Source: Protopterus annectens (taxonomy: Eukaryota; Chordata; Ceratodontiformes; Protopteridae). From it: 64,000 nt of DNA. Under the pieces are notes generated by a model, which was given only the letters and a program-made list of their open reading frames with translations, did not search any database and was not told where the DNA came from. A program made the position numbers and the translations under genes. Positions 22,274-34,159 of the stretch are shown here, one piece after another. The stretch spans positions 1,787,373,839 to 1,787,437,838 of the forward strand of contig NC_056743.1 in NCBI RefSeq assembly GCF_019279795.1, written 5' to 3'. Within the stretch, counting starts at the first letter, position 1, and each line of letters starts with the position of its first letter.

Positions 22274-24214
22274 ACTCCTTAAAAGTGCAAACACTAAAAA
22301 AAAAAGACTGAAAATGCTGGATAAGAGTGAAGACTGCACATCTCTCCTCTTCTTAAAACTTCTTTTTTGTTGGGGGCAATTCTCCCACATCCCCCATATT
22401 CCTAAGATCTCCATACCTCAAAGTAAAAGGAAAAGGGAATATTTTGAGAAAATGGCAATCTCGGACTTGGTATAGGTTAAGTCAGTTTTTTTTTTTAAAT
22501 CCATTCAGTCTGTTTATTACAGGACTGTTTAATCTGGGTCCCAACATTTTAGTTACCAATACAGAAGTGAAGTGTAGAAAGCAAGGATGGTATAGTCTGA
22601 GGGTCTACTAGAAGTGCCCACATGCTAGTAGTTCACAACACTCTTGCTCACTGCCACTTACTAAAAATCATTAAGTGCTCTAACTCCTACTAGCCCATTC
22701 TTACTTAACTACTTCGTGCTCCCAGCACCCAACCCTACTAAAATGTACAGCTCTACTAGAGTCCTAACTCTAAAACTTCCAACCAGTTCCTAACCACACT
22801 CCTCATTTCCTAACTTTAAGATTCCACTTTCTCCTGCCTAAACTTAAAATCCACTCCCCAACCTTAACAGTGAAGACCCCAGATCACTCTTTAAACCTAA
22901 AACTCCAACCCCAATCCCTAAACCAAACCCCCCTGATCGGCTCCTAATCCTAAACTCCCTTCCTGCTCTCTGTCCTTAAAAAACCTTCTCCATTCTCTAA
23001 CCGTAAACTCCCTTTCCCAGTCGCTGCTGTAATCTACACTCCCATCCCCTCCCACCCCCTCCCTATAGCTGCTGCACTTACCCTCACTGAATTTCAAACA
23101 ATGTGTTTGGGAACAAGACAGCAGCAAGTTATAGAGTAAGCAACAGCTTGTAAAAGCTAGAAGGCACTTGAATCCCTGGCTTTGAGACAAGGTCTTTGAA
23201 CACTTGTAGTAGAAGTATATTCTGAATTGAATCTTTCTTACATTTTTGTTCTACAACATGCACTACAAAATAAAGACTGCTTTCTCCAATTAACTACCAA
23301 GAGGCTCAAAACCATGTCCGATTAATTAGGTTATTGCATTTCCCAACCCTATAACATTCTTCAATTCCTGGGAAAATACAGTGGCATACCTCCTTCCCCA
23401 ACTGCTTGACCCCCATTCTTCATGGTATTCCCATTCAGCAGATGTGTAATGACCATACATTCTGGAATAGCAAGGAAGGGGATCACTGGTCAGATTATCC
23501 TAGTTCCACAAAAAGATTCAGTGATCTTACAATTTAAAATGTTAAGTCACATAAAGAAGATGGTGTTTTTCAAGAGTGGACCTGATCCCCCAATTAAAAT
23601 AAAAAAGATATTTTGAAAAGCAAGTTGGCAATGCTGATTTTCAACTAACTCACTTGCTAAGGAAGTGGACGGAGATAAGTGGCTTTCACTAAACTGAGAT
23701 CAATTGTTTTCAGTAAACTGAGATACAGCTGTCTACTACTATGGCAAGTTTCCTTCAGGGAAAGGGACCTAAATTTCAGACAGGTCAAATGCCAACACTT
23801 GTGCATGGAATGTCACTGAAGACGCTGTCCAAGAATTCATGGTGTTCCACTATTAGACAGTTTCAGAGTTGCTGCACTAAAATCAAAGAAATGCATTTTT
23901 GTTAGTAATTTCATGTTTACCAAGCAGTTCTGGTTACCAAGCACCTTGATTACACAGGATGATTCAACATCCCATCAAGAAAACACAATATTCAACTTGA
24001 CTCCCACCATACACTGTAATAACTGCTCTTTCATCATCTACCTTCATCTCTGAACAGCAGCCAAATCCACTACTTATAACAGTTACTTGCACCCCACTCA
24101 GCTACATAGACTTAACTCATCTGCATCATCTAACAAATTAAACCAACGCTCCCTGCATTGCATACAAGACATATACAACTCTCTTTAACAAAAAAAAAAT
24201 AATATGTTACTTAC
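22274..24214. other. FARSA intron 3 sequence without recognised genes
   Basis: No FARSA exon or known repeat is recognised here. Between about 22690 and 23080 the plus strand is poor in G and rich in short CCTAA/CTAAAC words, giving a degenerate C-rich tract. The open frames at 22918-23190 (minus) and 23422-23616 (plus) have no family signature. Confidence 0.5.
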
Positions 24215-24313
24215 CGCTCTGTAAATGCGTGGTCCTCCTTCTGCATTCTTATCCAGTCGGATCCATTTGTTTGACATCGCCTTACTGAATCCTACTTTCC
24301 CACTTGGAAGTTT
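24215..24313 (-). CDS. FARSA: Phenylalanyl-tRNA synthetase alpha subunit, exon 3
   Basis: This 99-bp exon encodes 33 residues beginning [17 protein letters not shown] and continuing [16 protein letters not shown]. It matches the conserved N-terminal region of cytosolic PheRS alpha, which helps bind tRNA. Acceptor ATGTAG|AAA (24314-24315) and donor GCG|GTAAGT (24214 downward) are both canonical, and phase 0 agrees with exon 2. Intron 2, between exons 2 and 3, is only 356 bp. The next exon should encode the segment after the conserved R-V/A position, but it was not found at lower coordinates in the window. Confidence 0.93.
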
Positions 24314-24669
24314 CTACATGGAAATAAAAAGACTGTAGGCAATGATCCCAAGGAAGAATGGAACCACTATCAAGAGAACGATATGTGGTTAAAACAAAAA
24401 ATGTAAATTGCTTGCTTGTTTGTTTTGGTTAGTACTTTCAAAGAAACTTACAGAAAACCATTACAAAAAAAGTGACATAAAATGATTTCCCTACCTCCAG
24501 GATAAGTTTACACTGCTTACTGTACAAGAAGAAAAGTAAAGTAATGAATATGCAAATCCATCCTCAATATCTCAGCAAGAAAAAGGCAAAATAAAAAAAT
24601 ATCAACAAACATAACAACATCAAAGAAGAGCAACATAAAAGGATACTAAAGTCTGGCAAACAAACTTAC

Positions 24670-24807
24670 CATTAACTCACTCTGAAGGAGTCCTTCTAAG
24701 GGGACAGCAGTAAAAACACGTGCTTCATGGCTGCCGTTATCAACAACTTCCTTCCCTTCCTCCGTAAGCTCCCAATGTTTGGAGGATCGCTGCTCTGCTT
24801 GGATAAC
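24670..24807 (-). CDS. FARSA: Phenylalanyl-tRNA synthetase alpha subunit, exon 2
   Basis: This 138-bp exon encodes 46 residues from [20 protein letters not shown] to EGLLQSELM. It covers part of the N-terminal winged-helix DNA/tRNA-binding modules of eukaryotic PheRS alpha (the pattern STKHWELTAEG...GSHEARVF is strongly conserved in vertebrates). Splice sites are TTTTCAG|GTT and ATG|GTAAGT. The acceptor joins exon 1 (...SLGE) to V in phase 0, giving the conserved LGEVI junction. The protein pairs with FARSB in an alpha2-beta2 enzyme that charges tRNA-Phe in the cytosol. Confidence 0.95.
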
Positions 24808-26926
24808 CTGAAAAGAAACAATTAAAAGGCAGATAAGTACAATGGACAAATACAGGGCAGTTACCAGCACATTTTCTCACATCAGACTGTCCCATATCAG
24901 ACAACACAAAGTACACAAAAATGACATGGCAAACCCAAGTGCATGTAAGATGTTAATTAAGGTCAGGGTATGCTCAAGAATTTAATTTTCCATTGTAGGC
25001 ATAGTCTGTATCACAATCAGACTTAATCACAACAATTACTGAGACAGCTGCACTTAAGGTAGCATACTCTGGGGTTAGCAGTGCCAGCAAAATGCCTGTC
25101 CAACACAAGTGTCAAAACAGCCTAGTTTCAAGGACTACAGATTTAAGCGTGCAACTCACAAAGTATCCCACAGTTAGAAATTCCCATGTTTAAAATATAA
25201 CAAGGGTATCAAGAAAAGAGGGCAGTGATTTTATTACTACCACAAAAGGGACAGTGTACACAAGTCCAATAACTGCAGTTTGGCTCAAGTCTTCAAGATG
25301 TATACAGAAGAAATACGGCAATCAATAATACTAAAATGTGATGCTTTGGCCAAAACTAATTGTAGTCACAAAACAAGGAGAGGAAAAACTAGTGCCAATA
25401 GACAGCAATGACAACAATGCGCATTCATTTTAAGTACTACTACAGTAAACAAACGCTGAATGAACAGGAATACAAAAAACAGCGCCACCACAGTCCGAAG
25501 GCAAGATGTAGTTAACCCAACTAGGCAGATGAAAGGAAAACAGGTGATCATTGCTGCAGCCAATGAAAAGAGCAAAACAGTAAACATCCGCAAAGGTGAA
25601 ATACAATGAAAACTGACAATGCACTTGGCACATATGAAACTGCATCGATGTATTAGCAAAGTTCAGACTGAGCAAGAAGTTAGGAGAGCAAATGGAAATA
25701 AAATGAATGCTACCAGAATAAAATAATGGTACAAGCAGAGAGTAAATGCAAAGAAAGATAAAAAAAAACTACTCATGACTCTACTTGGGAATATTCATTC
25801 ACTCATCAATACTGCCAAATGCAATGAGACGACATTCCACAAGTAACTAACAGTGATGGAAAAAAAGATGATCTGATCATTTCAGTTAGCTTCTGGAACG
25901 GCCTGTACTCACAAACTGTATTAGAATGACGAAGAGTCTGAGGGTAACTGAACTGATAGCGCTCTTCAATTCTCTGAAGGCTTTCTTTCCCTGAGCTCCT
26001 AATGGTAGCCTGGCTGTAAAAGTGTCATCCTCCTTCTAATTCAGTTTGAAATGGAATGAGTAAGTCTGACCTCTTCATTAGATATGCATGTCTCTTCCCT
26101 TTTGTTAAACCTTTGTGTAAAATTCACTCTAAAATAAGGTAGGAGAGACTCCTACTTAAGTCTCAGAAAATATAGTTTTCTACAGAGGCTGACTGTGTTT
26201 CTTTGGTAACAGGCTTGGGGTACAACATCCAGTTTCACTCCTCTGCCCTACCCACCCGTTTCACTCCTCTACCCTACCTCCATCTCCAACATTATTACTT
26301 TTACTGTTCCTAAACCAAAACTGCCAATTCTCTTAATCATAAATTACTGTAACCCCTAAAACCCTCTGCTGCTCAAACTCTCTCTGCTATTCACATTGTA
26401 TAACATGGACACACTTCCTCATCACCTGTATTCACTCTCGGCAGTATTATGCATGCTCACATTCGCAGCATACCTTGTCTCTAACATGAGCAAATACAAG
26501 CACTCACTTCTAAAGCTTTAAACTATCACTGGCTACAAAATTCCCCTCGCTCTCCATTATTTCTCTCATCTTTTTTTGTTGGCAAAAACAACCTCTTCCC
26601 TTCTCCAACTACTCCTTCTCTTTGGTGCCAAAAACAGCATTCCCTTTATCAGTCCCCCTGCTAGCAGCATGACATATGCTCTCAATCTCTTTCATGTTTT
26701 TAGGGGCGGAAAAGACAAATATTTCTTTTGTTAACTATACAGGGCCTTTGGTGACAGCAAGACAAAGCAAACATCGCCTTTATTTTTGGGTCTTTAGGTG
26801 GCAAAAAAAAGATTCCCTCCCCTTCATCTCCTTCCCACTGCTCGGGGCTGCAACATAGACAAATTTATCTCCCTCAGCTATTAACTACCACCCTGGGGAC
26901 AGCATCCTTCCATTTTTTTCCACCTA
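24808..26926. other. FARSA intron 1, 3' portion without recognised genes
   Basis: No gene or assignable repeat is seen. The open frames at 25366-25675 (minus) lack any signature. Around 26560-26890 there are loose repeats of a GGTGCCAAAAACAGCATTCCC-like unit separated by CT-rich sequence, perhaps an old diverged tandem array. Confidence 0.45.
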
Positions 26927-27280
26927 CAGTGGATATAAAATGTGTACACACCCCTACTAAAATGCCAAGTTTTTGTGATATAAAAAAATGAGACCACAAT
27001 AAAATAATTTCAAAACTTTTCCCACCTTTAATGTGACCTATAACCTGTACAATTCAATTGAAAAACAAGTGTGTTGGCGAAAAAAATAAAAAAATGTACA
27101 ACACTCTGGTTACATAAATATGTGCACCCTTAAACTAACACTTTGCTGTGTGTGCACACTTTTAAGCTAATACTTTGCTGAAGCACCTTTTGATTTAATT
27201 ACAGCATTCAGTCTTTTTGGGTACACACCTGCCATCAATTACAGAGACTCTGATTAACCCCCAATAAAGTTCAGCTGTCC

Positions 27281-28200
27281 TTGCAGGATTTTCCTGACAT
27301 TTACTCAGTTGCCTGCTACAGCAAAAGCTATGGTTCGCAGAGTGTTTACAAAGTATCAAAGGGTTCTCATTGTTTAAAGGTATCAGTCAGGAGAAGGGTA
27401 CAAAAAAATTCCCACAGCATTGGGTATACCATGAAACACAATGAAGACAGTCATCAAAAAGTGGATAAAATAAGGGACAACAGTGACGTTGCAAAGAACT
27501 GGATGTCCCTCCAAAACTGATGAAAAGACAAGACGAAAACTGGTCAGGGAGGCTGCCAAGAGACCTAAAGCAACACTGAAGGAGCTGCAGGAATTTCTGA
27601 CAAGTACTGGTTGTATACTACATGTGACAACAATCTGCCGTATTTTCCACGTCTGGACTAAAGGGGTAGGGTTGCAAGGCAGAAGCCTTTTCTTACACAG
27701 AAAAACATCCAGGCTTGGCTAGAATGTGCAAAACAATAATCAAGTCTCCCAAAAGCATGTGGGAAAATGTGTTATAGTCTGAAGAGACCAAGGTTGAACT
27801 TTTTGGCCACAATTCCAAAAGGTACGTTTGGTGCAAAAACAACACTTCGCATCACCAAAGTATCATGCTTTGGGGTTGCTTTTCTTCAGCTAGTACTGGT
27901 GCTTTAGTCAAGGTGGAGGGAATTATGAACAGTTCTAAGTACCAGTCACTTTTGGCCCAAAAACTTAAGGTGTCTGCTAGAAAGCTGAAGATGAAGAGGA
28001 ATTTCATTTTTCAACACGATAATGACCTCAAGCATACATCCAAATCAACAAAAGAATGGCTTCAGCAGAAGAAAATTAAAGCTATGGAATGGCCCAGCCA
28101 GAGCCCAGACCTAAATCCAATAGAAAATCTGTGGGGTGACCTGAAGAGGGCTGTGCACAAGACATGCCCTCGCAAAGCGACAGATTTGGAGCACTTTTAG
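27281..28200 (+). pseudogene. Tc1-like transposase, degraded
   Basis: Fragments in three frames match Tc1 transposase in order: a helix-turn-helix part (GYKKI-like, about 27390), GCPSKTDEKTRRKLVREAAKRP (27490-27560), TTICRIFHVWTKG, a poorly preserved first catalytic Asp region, then MLWGCFSSASTGALV (27865), FQHDNDLKHTSK (second catalytic Asp) and WPSQSPDLNPIENLWGDLK (DDE last Glu). Frameshifts and stops separate the parts. The very C-terminus is displaced by the SINE at 28199. Confidence 0.9.
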
Positions 28201-28329
28201 TTCATAGTTTCATACTAGGCTAACTGCCCTCATAGGCCATTTTAAGCCAATCCAATTTCCCATTGTGAGAATCAAACCCTGCACCTTGTGATTGCAAGGT
28301 AAACACCTTAACCATTATGCTAACCTCCC
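28199..28329 (-). mobile_element. tRNA-derived SINE with CR1-type 3' tail
   Basis: Read on the minus strand, this 131-bp unit starts with a tRNA-like head (GGGAGGTTAGCATAATGG... with an A-box-like TGGTTAAGGTG and a B-box-like GGGTTTGATTC). It ends in GGCAGTTAGCCTAGTATGAA plus ACTATGAA. That tail closely matches the CR1 3' end at 58553-58615 (GGCAGATAGCCTAGTACTAA, ACTATGAA). It sits inside the Tc1 transposase, flanked by a short TTTT duplication (28195-28198 and 28330-28333). RNA polymerase III would transcribe it, and CR1 enzymes probably mobilised it. Confidence 0.85.
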
Positions 28330-28908
28330 TTTTGCAAGGAAGAGTGGGCAAATATTGCCAATTCAAGATGTGCCATGCTAAGACTCCTACTCAAGAAGAC
28401 TGAATGTTGAAATTAAATCAAAAGGTGCTTCAACAAAGTATTAGTTTAAGGGTGTGCACACACAACAAAATATTAGTTTAAGAGTGTACACACTTATGCA
28501 ACCAGCGTATTGTACTTTTTTTTTTTTCTCCCCCAATAGATATGTTTTTCAAATGAATTGTACAGGCTGTCACATTAAAGGTGGGAAACGTTCTGAAATG
28601 ATTTATTGGTGTCTCATTTTTTATATCACAAAAACCTGGCATTTTAACAGGGATGTGTATACTTTATATATCCACTGTACTCCCAAACTTGGTTCTCTCA
28701 CTTGGGTCCTTTGGAATTTTCTTACTTAACAGAAGGACCGTCCCTTTAAAATATGCATTACTTAACATTAGCTAACATTATTACTGTGGCAATTAATACC
28801 GACCAACAAGACACCCATGATAACATCTGATGACTTTATGACAATCAATACATAAGTAACTTTATATCAGTGAAATAAGTACAGAATTCTGTTTTCTAGT
28901 TCTACAAG

Positions 28909-29215
28909 TTACTTTTTTATATGTGGCCCAATGTAGCTGGGTGGTTTGATAATTAAGTCAAGATGTGGAGTTATCAAACCATGTGTACTACTGACAACCT
29001 TATTGATATTAGGAGTAGTTTTATGTGAGAGCTTTGCCTCCAGTGACATTGTGTAAATACATCTCTCACATACTGTATCAGCTTGTTTGAGAATTGACTG
29101 GCTGTCAGTAAACATGAGGCAATTTCTACATTGCCTCAGGATGCCCATATCCAGCAAGTTGGTAATGGAGACAGTAGGAACGTTCATATCCATGGCAACA
29201 AACCCTTTTTATAGA
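28909..29215 (-). mobile_element. CR1 ORF1 N-terminal fragment (copy C)
   Basis: The 94-aa frame begins MDMNVPTVSITNLLDMG and has RQCRNCLMF...CERCIYTMSLEAKLS. The CxxC...CxxC finger is the same as in the CR1 copy at 33156. Only the ORF1 start and a little 5' sequence are present. Since LINE copies are usually truncated from the 5' end, finding the 5' end alone suggests that the rest was deleted. Confidence 0.75.
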
Positions 29216-29889
29216 TTAGACTTGGAGTGAGAATATCAATCACTGTAAGTAAGGTGTTTGCAACTACGGGGACAGTGCTTGTCACTGCAAACTAGTTGCC
29301 CTGTGTGCAACTATATATTGGAGAAAACAGGAAAATGTCACTCAATGTGCCTTAGTCTGTACAAAACACTGACAAACACTTGAGGGGAAACTAATACGTA
29401 GAACCTGAAAATTTAAGGATAAAGTATTTAGGCAGATATTCTGAAGTTAGAAAGAAATCAAGCCGTACTTACTGAAAATAAAGAATTAGCTGGTTAAGAA
29501 TGATGAAGAGAGGGGAGTCACATGAATGGCTACTGCCTGGCTACTACTAATGCTGGTCTCAGCACAGCTTCACCAGGTAAGGAACTACAGTGAAAGAAGG
29601 GTGAAACTGTCCTTAATATGGTTAGAGGAACAGAAATTGCCATTCAGGCCTGTTTCATAAAGTGCAGATGGCAGTATATTCTTTTAGTATGAATGTATTA
29701 GGCTGGTCAGTTTGTTTTTTATAATGCTACTGGTACTGAAAAGTATACATTGCAAGCCTTCGCGAGGATTATGATAGAGGGTGTCTGAACTAAGTTGTTA
29801 AAATCCTGTCCCATTCAAATTATCTGCCCGAGAATTTTCTGTTTGATAAAATTTGGTTTAAATTTTTTTATGCCGTAGAAATTCTCAGT
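29216..29889. other. Unassigned sequence
   Basis: No recognisable gene or repeat. Confidence 0.4.
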
Positions 29890-30561
29890 GCCCTCTACAG
29901 ACTCAGGTTGCAAGGCAAAGTCAGAAAGATAAAGAAGATAGTCTGACACCCTTCTCAAGGAATGCCAGCGACAACCTGTTCACCGGTGTACAGGACATCA
30001 AAGGGAGATGGAAGGAGTACTTCAAGCAGCTTCTGAATTTAGAAAATCCCACAGAAGCTGCACTGCTCCAGACACAGCCTATGATGAGAGAAGAGGATAA
30101 GCCCACCGTAGAAGAAGAAAGAACAGCATAAGGAAAATGAAGTCAGGGAAAGCTCAGCTGAGGTCACAGCATATATGATAAAGATGTTGGGTGAGATGGG
30201 GGAAATGGCTCCTGAGGGTACTTAACGCCAGTATGGAAAGAAAGTTGTATCCCTGGAGAATCAGCATACTAGTGCCAGTCTACAAGAACACAGGGGACAT
30301 TTATAAATGTGGGCTGTACAGAGGTATCAAACTCCTGTCACATTGCCTGTAAGTTCTGCAGAGGGTGATTGATAAAAATAATTAGTAAAGTGGTAGAAGT
30401 AAGATGGGAGATGGGCAGTTTTGTTTCAGATCAGGATGAAGCACAACTGACCTGAAGTTTGCAGTGAGAAAGGTAGTTGAAAAAAAGCTACAGATGAGGA
30501 AAGAGTCCAACTGGGCACTACACTTATAGAAAGCATATGATAATATCCCAAGAAAGCTGAT

Positions 30562-30858
30562 TTGGGCAGTCCTGAAGTCCCAGAAACATTGGTAGAACTA
30601 CTGGACGCTATGTATAAGGACCCAATGACTCAAATACGAACAGTGTTCGGTCTCACAGAGAGATTACTAGTGCAAGTGGGTGTCCACTCAGGTTCAGCTC
30701 TGAGCCCACTGCTGTTAATACTGGTGATAGACTACATTAGCAAACAGGTCAGAAGGAACAGACCAAACATGTTGCTGTATGCAGATAATGTGGTATTACA
30801 GGCAGACCCTGAGCACGATCTTCAGCAAAGAGTAGAGGAATGGAATGCAAAACTGTAG
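30562..30858 (+). pseudogene. LINE reverse transcriptase core with YADN active site
   Basis: The longest open piece (98 aa) of the degenerate LINE. It contains VGVHSGSALSPLLL and LLYADNVVLQADPE. The second catalytic Asp of YADD is replaced by Asn (codon AAT around 30787), which would abolish activity even without the many other breaks. Confidence 0.75.
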
Positions 30859-31108
30859 ACAAATGGGATGAAACAGAGTACAGAAAACACAGTTGTAATG
30901 GCAGCAAATGGGGAAATCAGATGCTGAAAGCGGAGATAGAACGGATTAAAATGGAAAAGGTAAAAGGCTTCAAGTAACTGGGAGGGGTGGTTGAAGAGAA
31001 GGAAAGTCTGAATGAAGTTGTCAAAGCTAGAATCAGAGGGGCTGCAAACAAGCGGCACAGTGCATCAGGTGTAGGACATGACAGAAGAATGCCAAAGTCG
31101 ATGAAAAG

Positions 31109-31347
31109 TTTGTTTGTTTGTGTCTTTAGGCTTTTCCCGGTTAGGTGTCACCACAGCGGAACTCCGGTCCGCTAATGACTGGCAATAGATTTTTTACGCG
31201 CTGGCTTGCAAGGCCTAATGCACAACCTTCAACGAAGGAATGCCCATTCATGCATGTCGACACACAGAAGACGCTCTAACTGAGAATCAAACAGGCAACG
31301 TTTAACTGAGAGGCGACAACGCTACAGCAGCACCACCACCGCAGCCG
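31109..31347 (-). mobile_element. tRNA-derived SINE (copy 1 of a family of three)
   Basis: The minus-strand reading starts GGCGGCTGCGGTGGTGGTGC, has a tRNA-like head with a B-box-like TGTTTGATTCTCAG, and ends CGGACCGGAGTTCCGCTGTG...CTAACCGGGAAAAGCC. It is flanked by a 17-bp target duplication (31092-31108 and 31348-31364, CCAAAGT(C/A)GATGAAAAG, one mismatch). It splits the LINE at 29890-31825. The head and body resemble widespread Meta-SINE-type sequences (TTCTGTGTGGAGTCTGCATG in sister copies). Confidence 0.88.
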
Positions 31348-31825
31348 CCAAAGTAGATGAAAAGTAAGGTGTACAAAACACTGGAGTGTACAATACTACT
31401 ATATGGTACGAAATCCTGGGCAGTAAAGGCAGAAAAGTTGAGGAAGCCACAGGTGATAGAGATGAAGTTCCTGAAACCGGTGGAAAGATGCACACTATGG
31501 AACAGACAAAGAAATTGGGACATAACAACAGAAGCCAAAGTAGCTCCAACTGCAGAAAAGGTAAGAGAGAGTAGATTACAATGATTTGGGCACATGTGCA
31601 GAAAAACAGAAGGCAAGCAAATGAAGAATGTTTTGGGACAGACAGGAGGGCATCCAGCAAAGAGATAGATGGATTGTGTGAGAGAAGACCTGCAAAAATC
31701 AGACATTAGTTTTGAAGAAGGCAGAAGAGCGAGACTGAATAGGGAGAGAGATAGCAACATTTGACAACATCCCAACCAGATGCAAAAAATGGGGAGAAGG
31801 AGGTTGATGATGAGAAATCTCAGTG

Positions 31826-33155
<1,330 letters not shown>

Positions 33156-34137
33156 ATGTCCAAAGGGCAGTTTCAGGTGTACTCTCCAGTCCAACTGGTG
33201 AATCTGGACATTTTGAGGCAATGTTACAACTGCCTCATGTACACAGACAACCCCCTCCTCCTACCACCAAACATTAATACATGCGAGAGATGCAGTTATA
33301 CAGCCAAAATAGAGGCTAAGCTCTCTCAACCCAGGACTGGATCAGACAGCCAAGAGGAGAAAGGAAATACTTGCATCACACCACCAGTTTTACATAGACC
33401 CAATAAACCAGCACCAGCAAAAAACACACAAATACATAAAAACATACTCAGAGGCTCTAAATAAAAATCGGCAAAACCAACAGATACCTCCAAAGCAAAC
33501 ATCCAAGCAACCTCCACCCCCCCCCCAACACAAACCATGAAACACATACTTCACAAAACCAGTGTGCCATGCAATCACAGCCCTTAAGGCAAAATAACAT
33601 ACCCAACGTACTAGTAATAGGGGACTCTATAGTCAGGCACACTGACATCCCACTCACTAGGCTAAATAAGGAGAAGGTTACTATTAGCTGCCTGTTGGGT
33701 GCCAGGATCCGCCACATAGCACAAGCACTCAGGTCACTCCAAAACAAGTACAAATATGACTCTGCCATTATCCATGTTGGTGTGAATGACTTGAGTCGTA
33801 CCTCCCTAGACTACATGAAGAGAGACATGGAAGAGCTCTCTGGTCACGTAGCCCAGGCCGGTATGACCCTGAACCTGAGTAGCATACTGCCCTCACCAAG
33901 AATGATACCACGGTATAAAGAAAGAATTCTTGATTTCAATAATTGGCTAGGTTTCTGGTGTCATTCAAAGGGGATCCAGTGTCTGTCCGCCTAGGATGAC
34001 ATGCTCGACAAGCCACTTGGCTTCACTAGAGATGTCTTGCACCTGTCATCCTGAAGCTTTCGAATACTGGCCAAGGCTCTTGCCACCCCCATAGTGCCTT
34101 TTTTAGGCAAGGCTCAAAAGACAAACCCACCGCCATA
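33156..34137 (+). pseudogene. CR1 copy D ORF1: CxxC finger plus esterase
   Basis: ORF1 begins at 33156 with a leader, then RQCYNCLMY...NTCERCSYTAKIEAKLS, a CxxC...CxxC finger (residues about 28-52). After a damaged linker (33465-33568) comes the SGNH esterase: LVIGDSIVRHTD (33615), GARIRHIAQAL, IIHVGVNDLSRTSLDYM (33765) and a block V remnant (RDVLHLSS, where the usual DGLH has G changed to V). A TAG at about 33992 and a TGA near block V break the frame. Nucleic-acid binding by the finger is inferred from similar ORF1 proteins. Confidence 0.8.
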
Positions 34138-34159
34138 AATAGCACAAGTAACAAAAAAC

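Larger units (their letters stand above)
26927..28677 (+). mobile_element. Tc1-like DNA transposon with a nested SINE
   Basis: Ends are CAGTGGATAT...ATATCCACTG with a TA target duplication on each side (26925-26926 and 28678-28679). The terminal inverted repeats are long (over 200 bp), sharing AAAATGCCA(A/G)GTTTTTGTGA and CCCACCTTTAATGTGAC. Inside is a degraded Tc1 transposase on the plus strand. Without the 131-bp SINE insertion the element would be about 1.62 kb, the usual size. It moves by cut and paste; this copy is inactive. Confidence 0.93.
29890..31825 (+). mobile_element. Degenerate non-LTR LINE (RTE/Nimb-like style), split by a SINE
   Basis: Plus-strand fragments follow the order of a LINE reverse transcriptase: EKKLQM...AYDNIPRKLIWAVL (near 30535), VGVHSGSALSPLLLILVIDYI (30680), MLLYADNVVLQAD (30770), KARIRGAANKRH (31025), then after the SINE KVYKTLECTILLYGTKSWAVKAEKLRK (31370). 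It ends near GGGGAGAAGGAGGTTGATGATGA, a GATGATGA-type tail. The catalytic YADD reads YADN. It is distinct from the CR1 and L2 copies; the clade name is uncertain. Confidence 0.7.

Noticed and set aside
22690..23080. Interstitial telomere
   Set aside because: The CCCTAA words are too irregular to call a telomeric array; kept only as a low-interest observation.
1..24214. Search by eye for FARSA exon 4 and later exons on the minus strand
   Set aside because: No match to the conserved segment after exon 3 was found; the exons probably lie beyond the window edge.
25366..25675. Overlapping 81- and 97-aa hydrophobic minus-strand frames
   Set aside because: Low-complexity Phe/Leu/Val/Cys runs from biased sequence in an intron; no family signature.
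30562..31584. Possibility that the RT-like pieces belong to a CR1 copy
   Set aside because: Motifs (VGVHSGSALSPLL, YADN, LLYGTKSWAV) differ from all CR1 copies here and match another non-LTR style.
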